A stretch of 64,000 nucleotides of DNA, taken from assembly GCA_030530865.1 (NCBI GenBank), contig JAUMUC010000004.1, positions 1 through 64,000 of the forward strand. The letters run 5' to 3'. This DNA is from Lactobacillus sp. (lineage in GTDB: Bacteria; Bacillota; Bacilli; Lactobacillales; Lactobacillaceae). The notes beneath the pieces were generated by a model that was given only the letters and a program-made list of their open reading frames with translations, did not search any database and was not told the DNA's origin. The position numbers were made by a program, and so were the translations under genes. This document shows positions 45,856 to 55,698 of the stretch, piece by piece. Each line of letters begins with the position of its first letter. Within the stretch, counting starts at the first letter, position 1.

Positions 45856-47016
45856 TTACCTTAATCTAATTATATAAAAAAGTTCCTTACCTTTTTGTTG
45901 ATTTGCATAACAATTTTCTACAAAGACAACTTGCTCATGCTCATAAACTGTCAGGCAACCTGGACGTAATGCCTTAGGTACTTGAAACTTTTTCTTAGGT
46001 AAAATGTGCTGACCCGACTTCGACAAAAGTCGCTTGCCTGCTAATAAACTTCCAACTTCAAAGTCATCACTATTAGCATAAAATTGCCCAATTACCTCTT
46101 CAGAAGCCGTCCTAGTAATCATGTAGTGACCATTTTGAAAGATAAATGCTTGATCTAGTTCAACTTTGAATGGCGAAACTGCTTTTGGAATTTTAACAAA
46201 AGCAAAAAGCTTATCCTGAAATTCCTTGGTTTGATAATTGTTGCCGTTAGCCAAATAGTCAAAAATTAATTTTTGTGGTAACCCGATCAAATCCTTTTTA
46301 GCTATCGCAAAGCCACCATTATAGTGCTCAACTGTCAGTCTTTTCACCAAATCTGCAATGCCATCTTCAAATAAATCCAATTTTTCGTGAAAATGATAAG
46401 CATGCTCAACAACTTTAGGATTTTCTTGTTTCAAAAGTGGAATCACATTATGACGGAGACGGTTTCTTAAAGTTTCATCTTCAAAATTAGTACTATCTTC
46501 CAAATATGCAATCTGGTGATCCTGACAATATGCAACAAGCTCTGCTTTTTTCTTGGTTAATAACGGTCTCAATAAAGTATAGCTTGATCTTTGTTGCACT
46601 TCGGCCAAGCTATTCATTTCATAGGGATTGCCTGAGCGAATTAATTTGATGAGAATATTTTCCAGTAAATCATCCCCATGATGAGCCGTAATCAAATAAC
46701 TGGCTCCTTGCTTTTCGATCACATCAGCAAAAAATCGATATCTAAAATCTCGAGCACTGGCTTCTAGTCCATGATCAGGATGACTTTCCCATTTAGTTTC
46801 AAATAAAGGAATGGCAAATCGTTGACAATATTTAGTCAGCAATTCACTTTCTTTAGCTGAATCTGCTCGCAAATTATGATCGACATGAGCAACCACGATT
46901 GGCAAGGTTGACTGACGTAGCATATCAAGTAAGGCCATTGAATCTGGTCCACCGCTTACGGCAACAACAGCTTTTGCAATTTTGAGGCCATGCTTTTGTA
47001 AAAAATCTTCGATCAT
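45856..47016 (-). CDS. tilS: tRNA(Ile)-lysidine synthetase
   Basis: The 386-residue N-type ATP pyrophosphatase carries the P-loop S-G-G-P-D-S at 21-26. It converts C34 of tRNA-Ile(CAU) to lysidine so that AUA is read as isoleucine. Landmarks are VAHVDHNLR, YLITAHHGDDLLENILIKL and RPLLTKKKAELVAYC. The C-terminal substrate-binding region is shorter than in B. subtilis (472 residues) but similar to small lactobacillus homologues. The start lies 17 bases downstream of a terminator hairpin. It is essential in most bacteria. Confidence 0.95.
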   Translation of the reverse strand: MIEDFLQKHGLKIAKAVVAVSGGPDSMALLDMLRQSTLPIVVAHVDHNLRADSAKESELLTKYCQRFAIPLFETKWESHPDHGLEASARDFRYRFFADVIEKQGASYLITAHHGDDLLENILIKLIRSGNPYEMNSLAEVQQRSSYTLLRPLLTKKKAELVAYCQDHQIAYLEDSTNFEDETLRNRLRHNVIPLLKQENPKVVEHAYHFHEKLDLFEDGIADLVKRLTVEHYNGGFAIAKKDLIGLPQKLIFDYLANGNNYQTKEFQDKLFAFVKIPKAVSPFKVELDQAFIFQNGHYMITRTASEEVIGQFYANSDDFEVGSLLAGKRLLSKSGQHILPKKKFQVPKALRPGCLTVYEHEQVVFVENCYANQQKGKELFYIIRLR

Positions 47017-47032
47017 ATAAACCTCACTATAG

Positions 47033-47052
47033 AAAAAGGGCTTGTTCAGCCC
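47033..47052 (-). terminator. Terminator-like hairpin before tilS
   Basis: The minus-strand hairpin GGGCT-GAACA-AGCCC is followed by five T. The stop codon of the S1-domain gene lies at its 5' side. The tilS ATG follows 17 bases later. Confidence 0.7.
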
Positions 47053-47402
47053 TCAATGATTTTTTTGATTTCGGTTAATTTTTGATCACTATTTGTCAAA
47101 GTCTTTTCTAAAGTTTCTAAAAATTCTGCTGGACCAACTTTATTAAAGATATTACTTTGGTCAATTAATTCTGGATCATTAACCCGCTTGATTGATAAGG
47201 CGAGTTTACCTTGCTTATTTTGTAAAACTACTACCCGTACTTTTTGTCCAAGCTTGAGTTTGAGCTTTTCTCTAGCCCAGCCATCTTTAAAGTCACTGTG
47301 ATGTACTAAGCCGAAGTCTCGTTTTCCTAAGCTAACAAAAACACCAACATCGGTAATTTTATTAATTGTTCCAGTTATTCGATCGCCAACTTGATATTTC
47401 AT
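47046..47402 (-). CDS. S1 RNA-binding domain protein (YabR-like)
   Basis: The 118-residue protein has an S1/OB domain over residues 1-75 (KYQVGDRITGTINKITDVGVFVSL ... GLVHHSDF). The remaining third is a short charged helix. It is the single-S1 protein found next to divIC and tilS in Firmicutes, where it is thought to bind RNA or ribosomes. The function in lactobacilli is not known. Its start overlaps the end of divIC by 4 bases. Confidence 0.85.
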   Translation of the reverse strand: MKYQVGDRITGTINKITDVGVFVSLGKRDFGLVHHSDFKDGWAREKLKLKLGQKVRVVVLQNKQGKLALSIKRVNDPELIDQSNIFNKVGPAEFLETLEKTLTNSDQKLTEIKKIIEG

Positions 47403-47779
47403 TTATCGCTACCCGAATTAGTATCTGGCAAATGGTAAATCTTTTCACCTTTGCGTGAATAATAGAAACGATTACGGACTAATTTACCCAAGTAGTCATT
47501 ATCAAGTAAATTATCACGTTGGTTCTTCAATTCTTTCTTTTCTTTTTCTAATTGTTCTAATTTAGTTTGGTATGAAGACTTTTGGCTTTCAAGTTCATTA
47601 ACATAAGCCTTATTTCTAAAAAGTCCATATCCTAAGATCACAATCACTAGCAAAAAAATTGCTATTATTCGATTGCGACGAACCCGATGCACTTCTTTAA
47701 CCCTTTTTTTGCGTTTAGCAATTAATCGAGCTTGTTGTGCCTCAGGACTTTCTGAGTTATATAATCTTGGTCCAGTCAT
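47399..47779 (-). CDS. divIC: Cell division protein DivIC/FtsB-like
   Basis: The 126-residue single-pass protein has a basic cytoplasmic N-terminus (KKRVKEVHRVRRNR), one membrane helix (about 36-53) and an extracellular coiled coil (QTKLEQLEKEKKELKNQRDN) that would pair with FtsL/DivIB in the divisome. The arrangement divIC-S1 protein-tilS is conserved in Firmicutes, which supports the call over another small septum protein. Confidence 0.9.
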   Translation of the reverse strand: MTGPRLYNSESPEAQQARLIAKRKKRVKEVHRVRRNRIIAIFLLVIVILGYGLFRNKAYVNELESQKSSYQTKLEQLEKEKKELKNQRDNLLDNDYLGKLVRNRFYYSRKGEKIYHLPDTNSGSDK

Positions 47780-47842
47780 AGCTATTCCTCACATCGCATT
47801 AACACACTAGCTCAATTATAATGAATCTTCTCTGATTTGTCA

Positions 47843-48085
47843 TTAATCGATCAATTCATATAAATCGCTAGCTTCAGCTTTTTTAGTAGTTTCTCGAATT
47901 TCTAAAACTCGAGCCGTCACATTACGGTTACCATATGCAATGGTAATTTCATCGCCGAGTTTCAAGTCATAACTTGATTTAACAACTTTTCCATTAACAG
48001 ATACTCTTCCCATATCTGCCATTTCTTTAGCAATGGTGCGACGTTTAACTAATCTAGATATTTTTAAAAATTTATCGATTCGCAT
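47843..48085 (-). CDS. rqcP: S4-domain ribosome quality control protein RqcP
   Basis: The 80-residue protein is one S4 RNA-binding fold (IDKFLKISRLVKRRTIAKEMADMGRVSVNG). In Bacillus the equivalent (formerly YabO) helps RqcH add alanine tails on stalled 50S subunits. Its start overlaps the end of mfd by 14 bases, giving tight coupling. Codon and size match the family. Confidence 0.9.
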   Translation of the reverse strand: MRIDKFLKISRLVKRRTIAKEMADMGRVSVNGKVVKSSYDLKLGDEITIAYGNRNVTARVLEIRETTKKAEASDLYELID

Positions 48086-51000
48086 CTTTAGCTCCTTCTA
48101 GAAAAATTTCTAATTCGTTGAACACTTGACGATTAGTATACTTCAGTGGGAATAAAAGCTGTACCTTTAAATGCTGGTCAACCATTTCCACTTTTGCTCG
48201 CCAAGAAACATGTTCCAAAGCCTTGAAAACATTTGGCCCCTTTAATTTTTCACTAGCATAAGTGTTAAATTCTACCTCTAGTTTGTCAGATAATTTATTA
48301 ATCGTCAAAACACTCGCTTGATCCGCCGCCATTTTTACTCGAGCAACTGTCAGCAGATTTTCCACGGGAGTTGGATAAGAACCAAAACGTTCAATCAATT
48401 CATCACTAATGTCATCAAGAACTTCGGCACTTTCAGCCTGACGAATTTTCTTATAAAAAGCAATCTTTTCATCTTGGCTATCAATATAATCACTTGGCAA
48501 ATATGCTTCTAATTCCAAGTTGACTTCACTGTTAGACTTACGAACCGGCTTTTGTCCCTTTCTTTCTTTGATGGCATCTTCAAGCATTTGTGAATACAAA
48601 TCATAACCAACAGAATCGACAAAACCGTGTTGAGCTGCACCTAACAAATTACCAGCGCCACGAATCGATAGATCACTCATCGCAATCTTGAAGCCTGAGC
48701 CTAATTCAGTGAAGTCTCTAATGGCATCAAGCCGTTTTTCACCAGTTTCTGTTAAGACTTTATTGGCTTGGTATAAAAAGTAAGCATAGGCAATCCGAGC
48801 ACTCCGCCCAATTCTACCTCGCAACTGATACAACTGACTCAAACCGAAATGATCAGCATTTTTAACTAGCATCGTATTAACATTGGGCATATCTATACCC
48901 GTTTCAATAATCGTTGTCGTTACTAGAACATCATATTCATGATTCAAGAAAGCATATAAGACATCTTCTAGTTGATTTTCAGTCATTTGCCCATGAGCAA
49001 AGGCAATACGGGCATCAGGCACTGCCTGACTAATTTTAGCAACAACTTCTTCAATATCTTTTACCTGATTATGAACGTAAAAGACCTGACCATCCCGCAA
49101 AAGCTCCCGCTCAATTGCTTCTTTGATGACTTCCATATTATCTTCAATGACATACGTTTGAACCGGATAACGATTTTTCGGCGGAGTTTCGATAAACGAA
49201 AGATCACGTACCCCCACCATAGACATATGTAAGGTTCTAGGAATTGGTGTTGCCGTCAAAGTTAGCACATCAATATTTGCCTTTAATTGCTTTAATTTTT
49301 CCTTGTGTTTTACACCAAAACGTTGTTCTTCATCGACAATCAAGAGGCCTAAATCTTTAAATTTAATATCATCAGATAAAAGTCGGTGCGTTCCCACTAC
49401 TAGATCTAAATCACCGCTTTGTAATTTTTCAGCAATTTCTTTACTTTCTTTTTTAGTTTGAAAGCGTGAAAGCATCGCAGTTTCGATAGGAAATCCGTTG
49501 AAGCGATCCTTGATCGTTTGATAATGTTGACTTGCCAAAATTGTAGTTGGCACTAAAAATGCAACCTGTTTTCCAGAAGCAATCGCCTTAAACGCAGCTC
49601 TTAAAGCCACTTCAGTTTTACCAAAGCCAACATCCCCAACTAATAAGCGATCCATGGGATGATCACTTTCCATATCATGTTTAATTTCATCAATTGCTTT
49701 CAATTGGTCACTAGTTTCTTGATATGGAAAATTAGCTTCAAATTGGGCCTGCAATTCATCATCGCGGTCAAATTTAATTCCTTTAATCGACTGTCTTTTC
49801 GCATATAATTCAATTAAATCGTCAGCAATGTCATCAACCATATGCTGAACTTTTCGCTTTGTCTTAGCCCATTCGGTGCCACCCAGTTTGTTTAACTTGG
49901 GCTTTTTACCTTCAGAACCCACATATTTTTGCACCATAGCCAAATGATCCGTTGGTACAAAAAGCTGGTCTCCCTTTTGATAAGTGATCGTAATGTAATC
50001 GCGAGTTTGACCATTATTTTCAATTGTTTGGATTCCTTCAAAGCGTCCAATACCGTGATTTGTGTGGACAACATAGTCACCTGGCTTAATGTCTGAGTAA
50101 CTTTTAATCTTTTGGGCATTGTCAAAAGTCTTAATTCGCCGTTGGACCTTCTTTTGCCGACCAAATAATTCTTTTTCAGTAATGACCACTAATTGACTAG
50201 TGGGTAAATCGAAACCAGCTGAAAAATTACCGATGACAAATTGAGCAGTGTTTTCAATCAAGCCATCCCAGTTGGTGCGATTAAATTTCATGTCGAAACT
50301 AGCAAAAGTTTCCATCATATCCTTCAAGCGGATCGCATTGTCTGCTTGAATAACGACTGTTTTGCCTGTCTTTAAAAAGGCATTAATTTCTGTCTTGATA
50401 AAAGGAATTTGACTATAGAAATCTTGCACTTGGCGAGCTTGCCAATCAAATAATTGGTCAAGCTTCATTCGCAATCCACGCTGAAATTCGCTGACAAATA
50501 ATTGATGCTTGCCGAATTGATCAATGACTTTGTCAAAAGATAATCGTCTTTGCTCTGCTTCTGGGTGAGCTGTTAAATATTCTTTATCTTGCTCTTTTAG
50601 ATTGTCACTAGTTTCTTGAAGTGAATCCCAATTCATAAATATTAGCAAACCATTATCTGCTAAATATTCCAAAATACTACTATCAAGTACTTCGTCTACC
50701 CGATCACTAGCTGGATAAATTGTGAACTTTTCTAAATCGTCTTGGCTTCGCTGACTAGCTAAATCAAAAGTCTTAATAGTATCAACTTCATCTCCGAAGA
50801 ATTCAATTCGAATCGGTTCATCTTGACTCAGCGGATAAATATCAACAATATCACCACGAATGGCAAATTCACCTGGGCCTGCCACGATTTTTTCACGGCG
50901 GTATCCAGCACTAGCAAGCCACTTACCTAGATTTGATAAGTCACTCTCTTTGCCAACGGCTAAATCAACTTTTAAGTTAAATGCCTTAGGCGAACTGATT

Positions 51001-51353
51001 GGATAGCAAAGTCCAGCAACAGTGGTTACAACAACACCCTTTCCACTTTTGAGCATCTTCAAACTAGCTAGCCGTTCTTGCAAATAATCTGGAGAGCTAA
51101 TGGCTTTTTGCATCGTCAAGCTCTGCTCAACTGGGAAATATGCGACATCTACTAAACCAGACAGTTGTTCAACTATCCGGGTAGCAGTCGTATCACGGTC
51201 AACAACAATGATCGCTGGCAGATTTACTTGACTCAAAAAGAGGCTGAAGCTACCTGCTCCGCCTCCTGAAAGTAAAGATTTGTGTGAGCTGGGTAACTTA
51301 GCTATAAAATCTTTTAAGCCTTGATCTTTATCTAAAAAATTTTGTAGCTTCAT
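48072..51353 (-). CDS. mfd: Transcription-repair coupling factor Mfd
   Basis: The 1,093-residue DNA translocase has an N-terminal UvrB-like domain (about 1-400), an RNA-polymerase interaction module near 430-540 (SDIKPGDYVVHTNHGIGRFEG), and the helicase/translocase core with VGDVGFGKTEVALRA and the DEEQRF Walker B. A C-terminal D7 regulatory domain follows. It removes stalled polymerase at lesions and recruits UvrA. It is a few dozen residues shorter than B. subtilis Mfd. It follows pth by 15 bases in the same transcript. Confidence 0.96.
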   Translation of the reverse strand: MKLQNFLDKDQGLKDFIAKLPSSHKSLLSGGGAGSFSLFLSQVNLPAIIVVDRDTTATRIVEQLSGLVDVAYFPVEQSLTMQKAISSPDYLQERLASLKMLKSGKGVVVTTVAGLCYPISSPKAFNLKVDLAVGKESDLSNLGKWLASAGYRREKIVAGPGEFAIRGDIVDIYPLSQDEPIRIEFFGDEVDTIKTFDLASQRSQDDLEKFTIYPASDRVDEVLDSSILEYLADNGLLIFMNWDSLQETSDNLKEQDKEYLTAHPEAEQRRLSFDKVIDQFGKHQLFVSEFQRGLRMKLDQLFDWQARQVQDFYSQIPFIKTEINAFLKTGKTVVIQADNAIRLKDMMETFASFDMKFNRTNWDGLIENTAQFVIGNFSAGFDLPTSQLVVITEKELFGRQKKVQRRIKTFDNAQKIKSYSDIKPGDYVVHTNHGIGRFEGIQTIENNGQTRDYITITYQKGDQLFVPTDHLAMVQKYVGSEGKKPKLNKLGGTEWAKTKRKVQHMVDDIADDLIELYAKRQSIKGIKFDRDDELQAQFEANFPYQETSDQLKAIDEIKHDMESDHPMDRLLVGDVGFGKTEVALRAAFKAIASGKQVAFLVPTTILASQHYQTIKDRFNGFPIETAMLSRFQTKKESKEIAEKLQSGDLDLVVGTHRLLSDDIKFKDLGLLIVDEEQRFGVKHKEKLKQLKANIDVLTLTATPIPRTLHMSMVGVRDLSFIETPPKNRYPVQTYVIEDNMEVIKEAIERELLRDGQVFYVHNQVKDIEEVVAKISQAVPDARIAFAHGQMTENQLEDVLYAFLNHEYDVLVTTTIIETGIDMPNVNTMLVKNADHFGLSQLYQLRGRIGRSARIAYAYFLYQANKVLTETGEKRLDAIRDFTELGSGFKIAMSDLSIRGAGNLLGAAQHGFVDSVGYDLYSQMLEDAIKERKGQKPVRKSNSEVNLELEAYLPSDYIDSQDEKIAFYKKIRQAESAEVLDDISDELIERFGSYPTPVENLLTVARVKMAADQASVLTINKLSDKLEVEFNTYASEKLKGPNVFKALEHVSWRAKVEMVDQHLKVQLLFPLKYTNRQVFNELEIFLEGAKDANR

Positions 51354-51368
51354 GTTACCGTCCTCTCA

Positions 51369-51926
51369 CTAATTGTATTTATTCATTAAAAATTGTGCAT
51401 CTTTTCCAGCAACAAAGTCTCTAATAATGTCACTTGCTTGGTCATATGCTTGATTCATTAGAGCAACTTGTTCACCTTTAAATGGTGTCAAAACCCATGA
51501 AACTACGGTTTCTTTTTCTGGGTGACGAATTCCGATTTTTAAACGTAAAAAATTGTTAGCACCTAAGTCACTGATAATTGACTTGATACCATTGTGGCCA
51601 CCAGAACTACCTTTAGCACGAATTCTGATTTTTCCGAGTGGCAAATCCATATCATCTTGAATAATCATAATATCTTCTGGTGCAACTTTAAAGAAATTTG
51701 CAAAGCCAGCGACTGATTTTCCAGACAAATTCATAAAAGTTTGTGGTTCAAGCAAGATGACATCTTCATCTCCGACACGCACTTTTGTATATTTTCCTTC
51801 AAATTTTTCACGATCAAGTTGTAAATTTTCTTTATCTAAAAAAGTTTCTAAGGCCATAAAACCAGTATTATGTTTAGTTTTGTCGTATTTTTTACCAGGG
51901 TTACCTAGTCCGGCAATAATTTTCAT
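51369..51926 (-). CDS. pth: Peptidyl-tRNA hydrolase
   Basis: The 185-residue enzyme frees tRNA from dropped-off peptidyl-tRNA. The catalytic site NTGF region with His19 (GKKYDKTKHNTGF) and the IIQDDMDLPLG acid segment are intact. The pth-mfd pair is conserved across Firmicutes. It is the first gene of the long minus-strand series; AAAGGAG lies before its ATG. No firm promoter can be picked in the AT-rich palindromic spacer shared with the divergent CBS gene. Confidence 0.96.
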   Translation of the reverse strand: MKIIAGLGNPGKKYDKTKHNTGFMALETFLDKENLQLDREKFEGKYTKVRVGDEDVILLEPQTFMNLSGKSVAGFANFFKVAPEDIMIIQDDMDLPLGKIRIRAKGSSGGHNGIKSIISDLGANNFLRLKIGIRHPEKETVVSWVLTPFKGEQVALMNQAYDQASDIIRDFVAGKDAQFLMNKYN

Positions 51927-51966
51927 TTTGCTCTCCTTTTAATTTTGTTTTAATATAGCTAAAATA

Positions 51967-51975
51967 TGCTATAAT
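51967..51975 (+). promoter_or_regulatory. Extended -10 promoter of the CBS-domain gene
   Basis: TGC-TATAAT lies about 40 bases before the ATG. The -35 region is poor, as is usual for extended -10 promoters. Confidence 0.55.
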
Positions 51976-52016
51976 ATTACGGATAAATCGAGTATTTTTT
52001 GGGGGAAGGTGTTCCG

Positions 52017-52721
52017 ATGCTAATTAAATCTTTAGTCAAGAAAAAAGACTATTTGACTACGGTCAACGAAAATGCAACTTTAGAAGATGCATTAAAGATT
52101 TTGGAAGATTCCGGTTACCGTTGTGTACCTATCTTGGATGATTCTGGAACAATTTTTAGAGGTAACATTTACAAGATGCACCTCTACCGTCACAAATCAC
52201 AAGGTGGCGATATGTCATTACCAGTGACACATTTATTGAAAAATGCAACTAAGACAATTCATGTCAACTCACCATTTTTCAAAGTATTCTTCAACATTCG
52301 TGACTTACCATACATTGCTGTCCTAGATAAGGATAACAAATTCTACGGTATCTTAACTCACACTAAGTTGTTGGAAATGTTGTCAACTTCATGGAACATG
52401 AACGATGCTTCATATGTTTTGACAGTTTTATCTGGTAACAAGAAAGGTACTTTATCAAAGATCACTAAGATCATTGCTAAGTACTCAAGTATTGCAGGTG
52501 CAATGGTGTTAGATAGTGGCAAAGGTTCATTATCTGCTGATTATGTCAGAAGAACCTTGATCACTTTACCATCTGACGTTGATATTGATACTTTACACGT
52601 CATCGTTAACAAACTTGTATCTAAAGGATACGTAGTTGCTGAAATCGAAGACTTAAAGTCAGGCCACAACATCATGAGTGATGAAAATCCTGGTGTTTGG
52701 TTAAATCAAGATCATGAATAA
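52017..52721 (+). CDS. CBS-pair protein with ACT-like C-terminus, possible c-di-AMP receptor
   Basis: The 234-residue cytoplasmic protein has two CBS motifs (about 15-60 and 85-130, for example GYRCVPILDDSG and LPYIAVLDKDNKFYGILT) and a C-terminal ACT-like segment (about 140-210). It resembles the small CBS/ACT proteins of Firmicutes that bind cyclic di-AMP (CbpA/CbpB group), which link this nucleotide to (p)ppGpp or potassium control. Ligand and partner are inferred. The ATG at 52017 follows AAGGTG; the TTG at 51999 would be inside the ribosome site. It is monocistronic. Confidence 0.75.
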   Translation: MLIKSLVKKKDYLTTVNENATLEDALKILEDSGYRCVPILDDSGTIFRGNIYKMHLYRHKSQGGDMSLPVTHLLKNATKTIHVNSPFFKVFFNIRDLPYIAVLDKDNKFYGILTHTKLLEMLSTSWNMNDASYVLTVLSGNKKGTLSKITKIIAKYSSIAGAMVLDSGKGSLSADYVRRTLITLPSDVDIDTLHVIVNKLVSKGYVVAEIEDLKSGHNIMSDENPGVWLNQDHE

Positions 52722-52722
52722 T

Positions 52723-52748
52723 AAAAACGAGCTTCGGCTCGTTTTTTT
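52723..52748. terminator. Bidirectional terminator (CBS gene / alr)
   Basis: Stem ACGAGC-TTCG-GCTCGT is flanked by A and T runs between convergent genes. Confidence 0.92.
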
Positions 52749-52749
52749 G

Positions 52750-53859
52750 TTAGTTATATTCTCTTGGTAAACGATCTGATAAGACACAAGCGACTTCATA
52801 GTGAATTGTGTCCAAATAATCAGCTAACTTCTTGATATTGTTTTCAGCATTTGGATCACTAGAAATCACTTCAACTTTAGTGCCAACTGGCATTTCTTGA
52901 GGCATCTTCACCATCATTTGGTCCATACAAATTCGACCAACGATTGGACAATAAGTATCGCCAACTTTTACCTTAAAGCCAGACATTTTTCTAATAAAAC
53001 CGTCAGCATATCCAATTGGCAAAGTACCAATCCATTCATCTTTATCTGCCTTGAAAGTTGAGCCGTAGCTGACACCCATTCCTGGGTGAATTTTCTTAAC
53101 ATAAACTAATTCAGTTTCTACACTTAAAGCAGGCTTTAAATCGACTAATGGCTTAAGTGAAGGACTAGTTGGATTGTCAGATGGGTTCAAGCCATATAAT
53201 CCAATCCCAAATCTAGCAATATCAGACTTAACCGTCTTGCCAAAAATGCTGGCTGCAGTGTTATGAGCATGAATCCACTTAGGCTTAATGGTTAAAAGAC
53301 TCTTCATATGTTCAAACCGCGTAACTTGATAGTCATAGTAACTACTATCGGCTGAATCTGCACTAGCAAAGTGAGTAAACATTCCTTCAACGAAGAATTG
53401 TTGATTGTCTTTCAAGAAATCATTAGCCGCCTTAAATTCATCATCTTCACTAAAGCCAATTCTTCCCATACCAGAATCAATGGCTAAGTGAATCTTTAAA
53501 GTCTTTGGGCAGTTAACTTCTTTAAGCCATGCCAAACTTGGTGCAGTTAGTGAAATGTCATTTTCACTAGCTAATGCCGCTTTAGATGCTGGTGTTACAC
53601 CTAAAACTAGGATTGGCTTAGTGATACCATTTTTTCTCAATTGCAAAGCTTCATCTAAAACTGCAACACAAAAGCCATCCGCACCTAATTCTTCGCAAGT
53701 TTTAGCAACGGCTACAGCACCATGACCGTATGCGTTAGCCTTAACCACGCAGAATAATTTTTGCCCTGCGGCAATGTGAGCTTTTTCTGCTAAAAAATTA
53801 TGCTTGATTGCTTCCAAGTTGACCTTAACTACTGCTGGACGATTTATTGCTGGAACCAT
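52750..53859 (-). CDS. alr: Alanine racemase
   Basis: The 369-residue PLP enzyme makes D-alanine for peptidoglycan and teichoic acid D-alanylation. The PLP lysine is K40 in [10 protein letters not shown] and the second catalytic residue is the Tyr of VSYGSTF (about 266). The acpS-alr pair is translationally coupled (TAATG, stop and start share a base), as in many Firmicutes. It is convergent with the CBS gene. Lactobacilli usually have a single alr, making it a likely essential gene. Confidence 0.96.
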   Translation of the reverse strand: MVPAINRPAVVKVNLEAIKHNFLAEKAHIAAGQKLFCVVKANAYGHGAVAVAKTCEELGADGFCVAVLDEALQLRKNGITKPILVLGVTPASKAALASENDISLTAPSLAWLKEVNCPKTLKIHLAIDSGMGRIGFSEDDEFKAANDFLKDNQQFFVEGMFTHFASADSADSSYYDYQVTRFEHMKSLLTIKPKWIHAHNTAASIFGKTVKSDIARFGIGLYGLNPSDNPTSPSLKPLVDLKPALSVETELVYVKKIHPGMGVSYGSTFKADKDEWIGTLPIGYADGFIRKMSGFKVKVGDTYCPIVGRICMDQMMVKMPQEMPVGTKVEVISSDPNAENNIKKLADYLDTIHYEVACVLSDRLPREYN

Positions 53860-54215
53860 TATTTGTCCTCCAATATCACCTGAGTCACCACAATTCCAGC
53901 GTCATGACTGATGCTAGAAAAAATATTGCCATCATATAAATGACAATGTGTGATCGGCTTCCCTAATTCATTTGTCAGTGTTTCTATATCTTGAAAGCTA
54001 ATTTCTTCGCCAAAACCTGTTCCCCAAGCCTTCACAAAGGACTCTTTCACAGAAAAACGGCCAGCTAAAAATTCAACTTTCCGATGTTCAGATAATTCAT
54101 TGAAAATTGCTATTTCTGATGGAGTAAGTACCTTTTCCACAAATCGAGGTTCTTTTTCCAAAATAGCCTGAACACGATCCAGGCTAGCAACATCAATTCC
54201 TATACCTCTAATCAT
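53859..54215 (-). CDS. acpS: Holo-acyl-carrier-protein synthase
   Basis: The 118-residue enzyme transfers phosphopantetheine from CoA to ACP. The motif [10 protein letters not shown] with the Mg-binding Asp8 and the [12 protein letters not shown] segment with the catalytic Glu are present. The ATG at 54215 with AGAGG 6 bases upstream is chosen over the in-frame TTG at 54230. It is in one operon with alr and probably read from the cshA region upstream. Confidence 0.94.
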   Translation of the reverse strand: MIRGIGIDVASLDRVQAILEKEPRFVEKVLTPSEIAIFNELSEHRKVEFLAGRFSVKESFVKAWGTGFGEEISFQDIETLTNELGKPITHCHLYDGNIFSSISHDAGIVVTQVILEDK

Positions 54216-54251
54216 AATACACCTCTTCAAGCTAAAAATAAAAACAGAGTT

Positions 54252-55688
54252 TTAAGCTCTGTTTCTGTTGCGTTGATGCATTTTAAAATTTCTAGGAGCA
54301 GAAGTTTTACGTGGACGGCGACGACGATCATGATCTTTACGGTCCCCACTGCGTCTACGTGAACGGCCTTTACCCTTATATGGAAGTGGCTTTTCACGAG
54401 TAATCTTAACTTTAACTTCTTCTTTTGCTAATTTCTTCAAGAATGCTGCAACTAAATCAACAGCTGAGTAATTATCTAAAAGCTGTTCTGCTTCATTCGA
54501 ATATTTATCCAAGTCGCTATCAAGCAATTCTTTGATTTCTTTCTTAGATTGCTTAAGTTGTCCCTTAAATGCTTCCTTGTCTGTTGGAGGACGCAATGGA
54601 GACATTTGCTTCTTGGTCATATTTTCAATCGTCCGCAAGTAACCCAATTCATTAGGTGTGACGAAAGTTACTGAACTTCCTGACTTACCAGCACGTCCAG
54701 TTCTACCAATTCTATGAACATAAGAATCGGGATCTTGTGGAATATCATAGTTATAAACATGAGTTACCCCAGAAATATCCAAACCTCTGGCAGCAACATC
54801 AGTGGCAACTAAAATATCTAATTTTCCATTCTTAAAACGCTTCAAGACTTGCATACGGCGATCTTGTGATAAATCACCGTGAATACCATTTGCGTTATAG
54901 CCACGAGCGACTAATCCTTTAGTTAATTCGTCTACCCGTCGCTTAGTTCTACCAAAGACCACTGCTAATTCAGGGTCAGCGACATCGATCAAACGACACA
55001 TAATATCGAACTTTTCGCTTTCTTTAGCCCGAACAAAGTATTGGTCAATCAAATCGGCTGTCAATTCAGCTGACTTAATCTTAACAATTTCAGGATCTTT
55101 CATGAATTTTTCTGCCATTCGCATAATTGGCTTAGGCATAGTGGCACTGAACAATAATGTTTGATCCCGTTTTTTGGCGTAATCAAAGATGCTTTCAATA
55201 TCTTTAACAAATCCCATATCAAGCATTTCATCGGCTTCGTCAAGCACAACGGTTTTAATTTCATCTAGCTTGATAGTTTTACGCTTTAAGTGGTCCAATA
55301 AACGTCCTGGAGTACCTACTAAGACTGCAGGGACTTTTTCCAAAGATCTAATTTGACGATGGATATCTGCACCACCATAAACAACTTGCACATGAGCATG
55401 CATGTCACGGCCAAGTCTGAACAATTCTTCTTGTGTTTGAATTGCTAATTCTCTTGTTGGTTCGACAATAACTGCTTGAATGGCTCTCTTCTTAGGATCA
55501 ATTTTTCGCAAAATTGGCAAACCAAATGCAGCAGTTTTACCGGTACCAGTCTGAGCTTGTCCAATGACATCTTTTCCCTTTAAAGCTAAAGGAATTGTCT
55601 GAGCTTGAATTGGCGTAGCTTCTTCAAAGCCTGATCGCTTAATTGCTTTTAATAAAGCATCGTTCAATTGTAGTTCGGTAAACTTCAA
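54252..55688 (-). CDS. cshA: DEAD-box RNA helicase CshA
   Basis: The 478-residue helicase has the Q motif (GFEEATPIQAQTIPL), AQTGTGKTA, VLDEADEMLD, SAT and HRIGRTGRAGKSG in order, then a basic Arg-rich tail typical of cold-adapted RNA helicases of the degradosome. It starts at TTG 55688 (AAGGAG six bases upstream). It unwinds RNA in mRNA decay and ribosome assembly. It follows murF by 10 bases and precedes acpS-alr, so all may share a transcript. Confidence 0.95.
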   Translation of the reverse strand: MKFTELQLNDALLKAIKRSGFEEATPIQAQTIPLALKGKDVIGQAQTGTGKTAAFGLPILRKIDPKKRAIQAVIVEPTRELAIQTQEELFRLGRDMHAHVQVVYGGADIHRQIRSLEKVPAVLVGTPGRLLDHLKRKTIKLDEIKTVVLDEADEMLDMGFVKDIESIFDYAKKRDQTLLFSATMPKPIMRMAEKFMKDPEIVKIKSAELTADLIDQYFVRAKESEKFDIMCRLIDVADPELAVVFGRTKRRVDELTKGLVARGYNANGIHGDLSQDRRMQVLKRFKNGKLDILVATDVAARGLDISGVTHVYNYDIPQDPDSYVHRIGRTGRAGKSGSSVTFVTPNELGYLRTIENMTKKQMSPLRPPTDKEAFKGQLKQSKKEIKELLDSDLDKYSNEAEQLLDNYSAVDLVAAFLKKLAKEEVKVKITREKPLPYKGKGRSRRRSGDRKDHDRRRRPRKTSAPRNFKMHQRNRNRA

Positions 55689-55698
55689 ATATTTCTCC

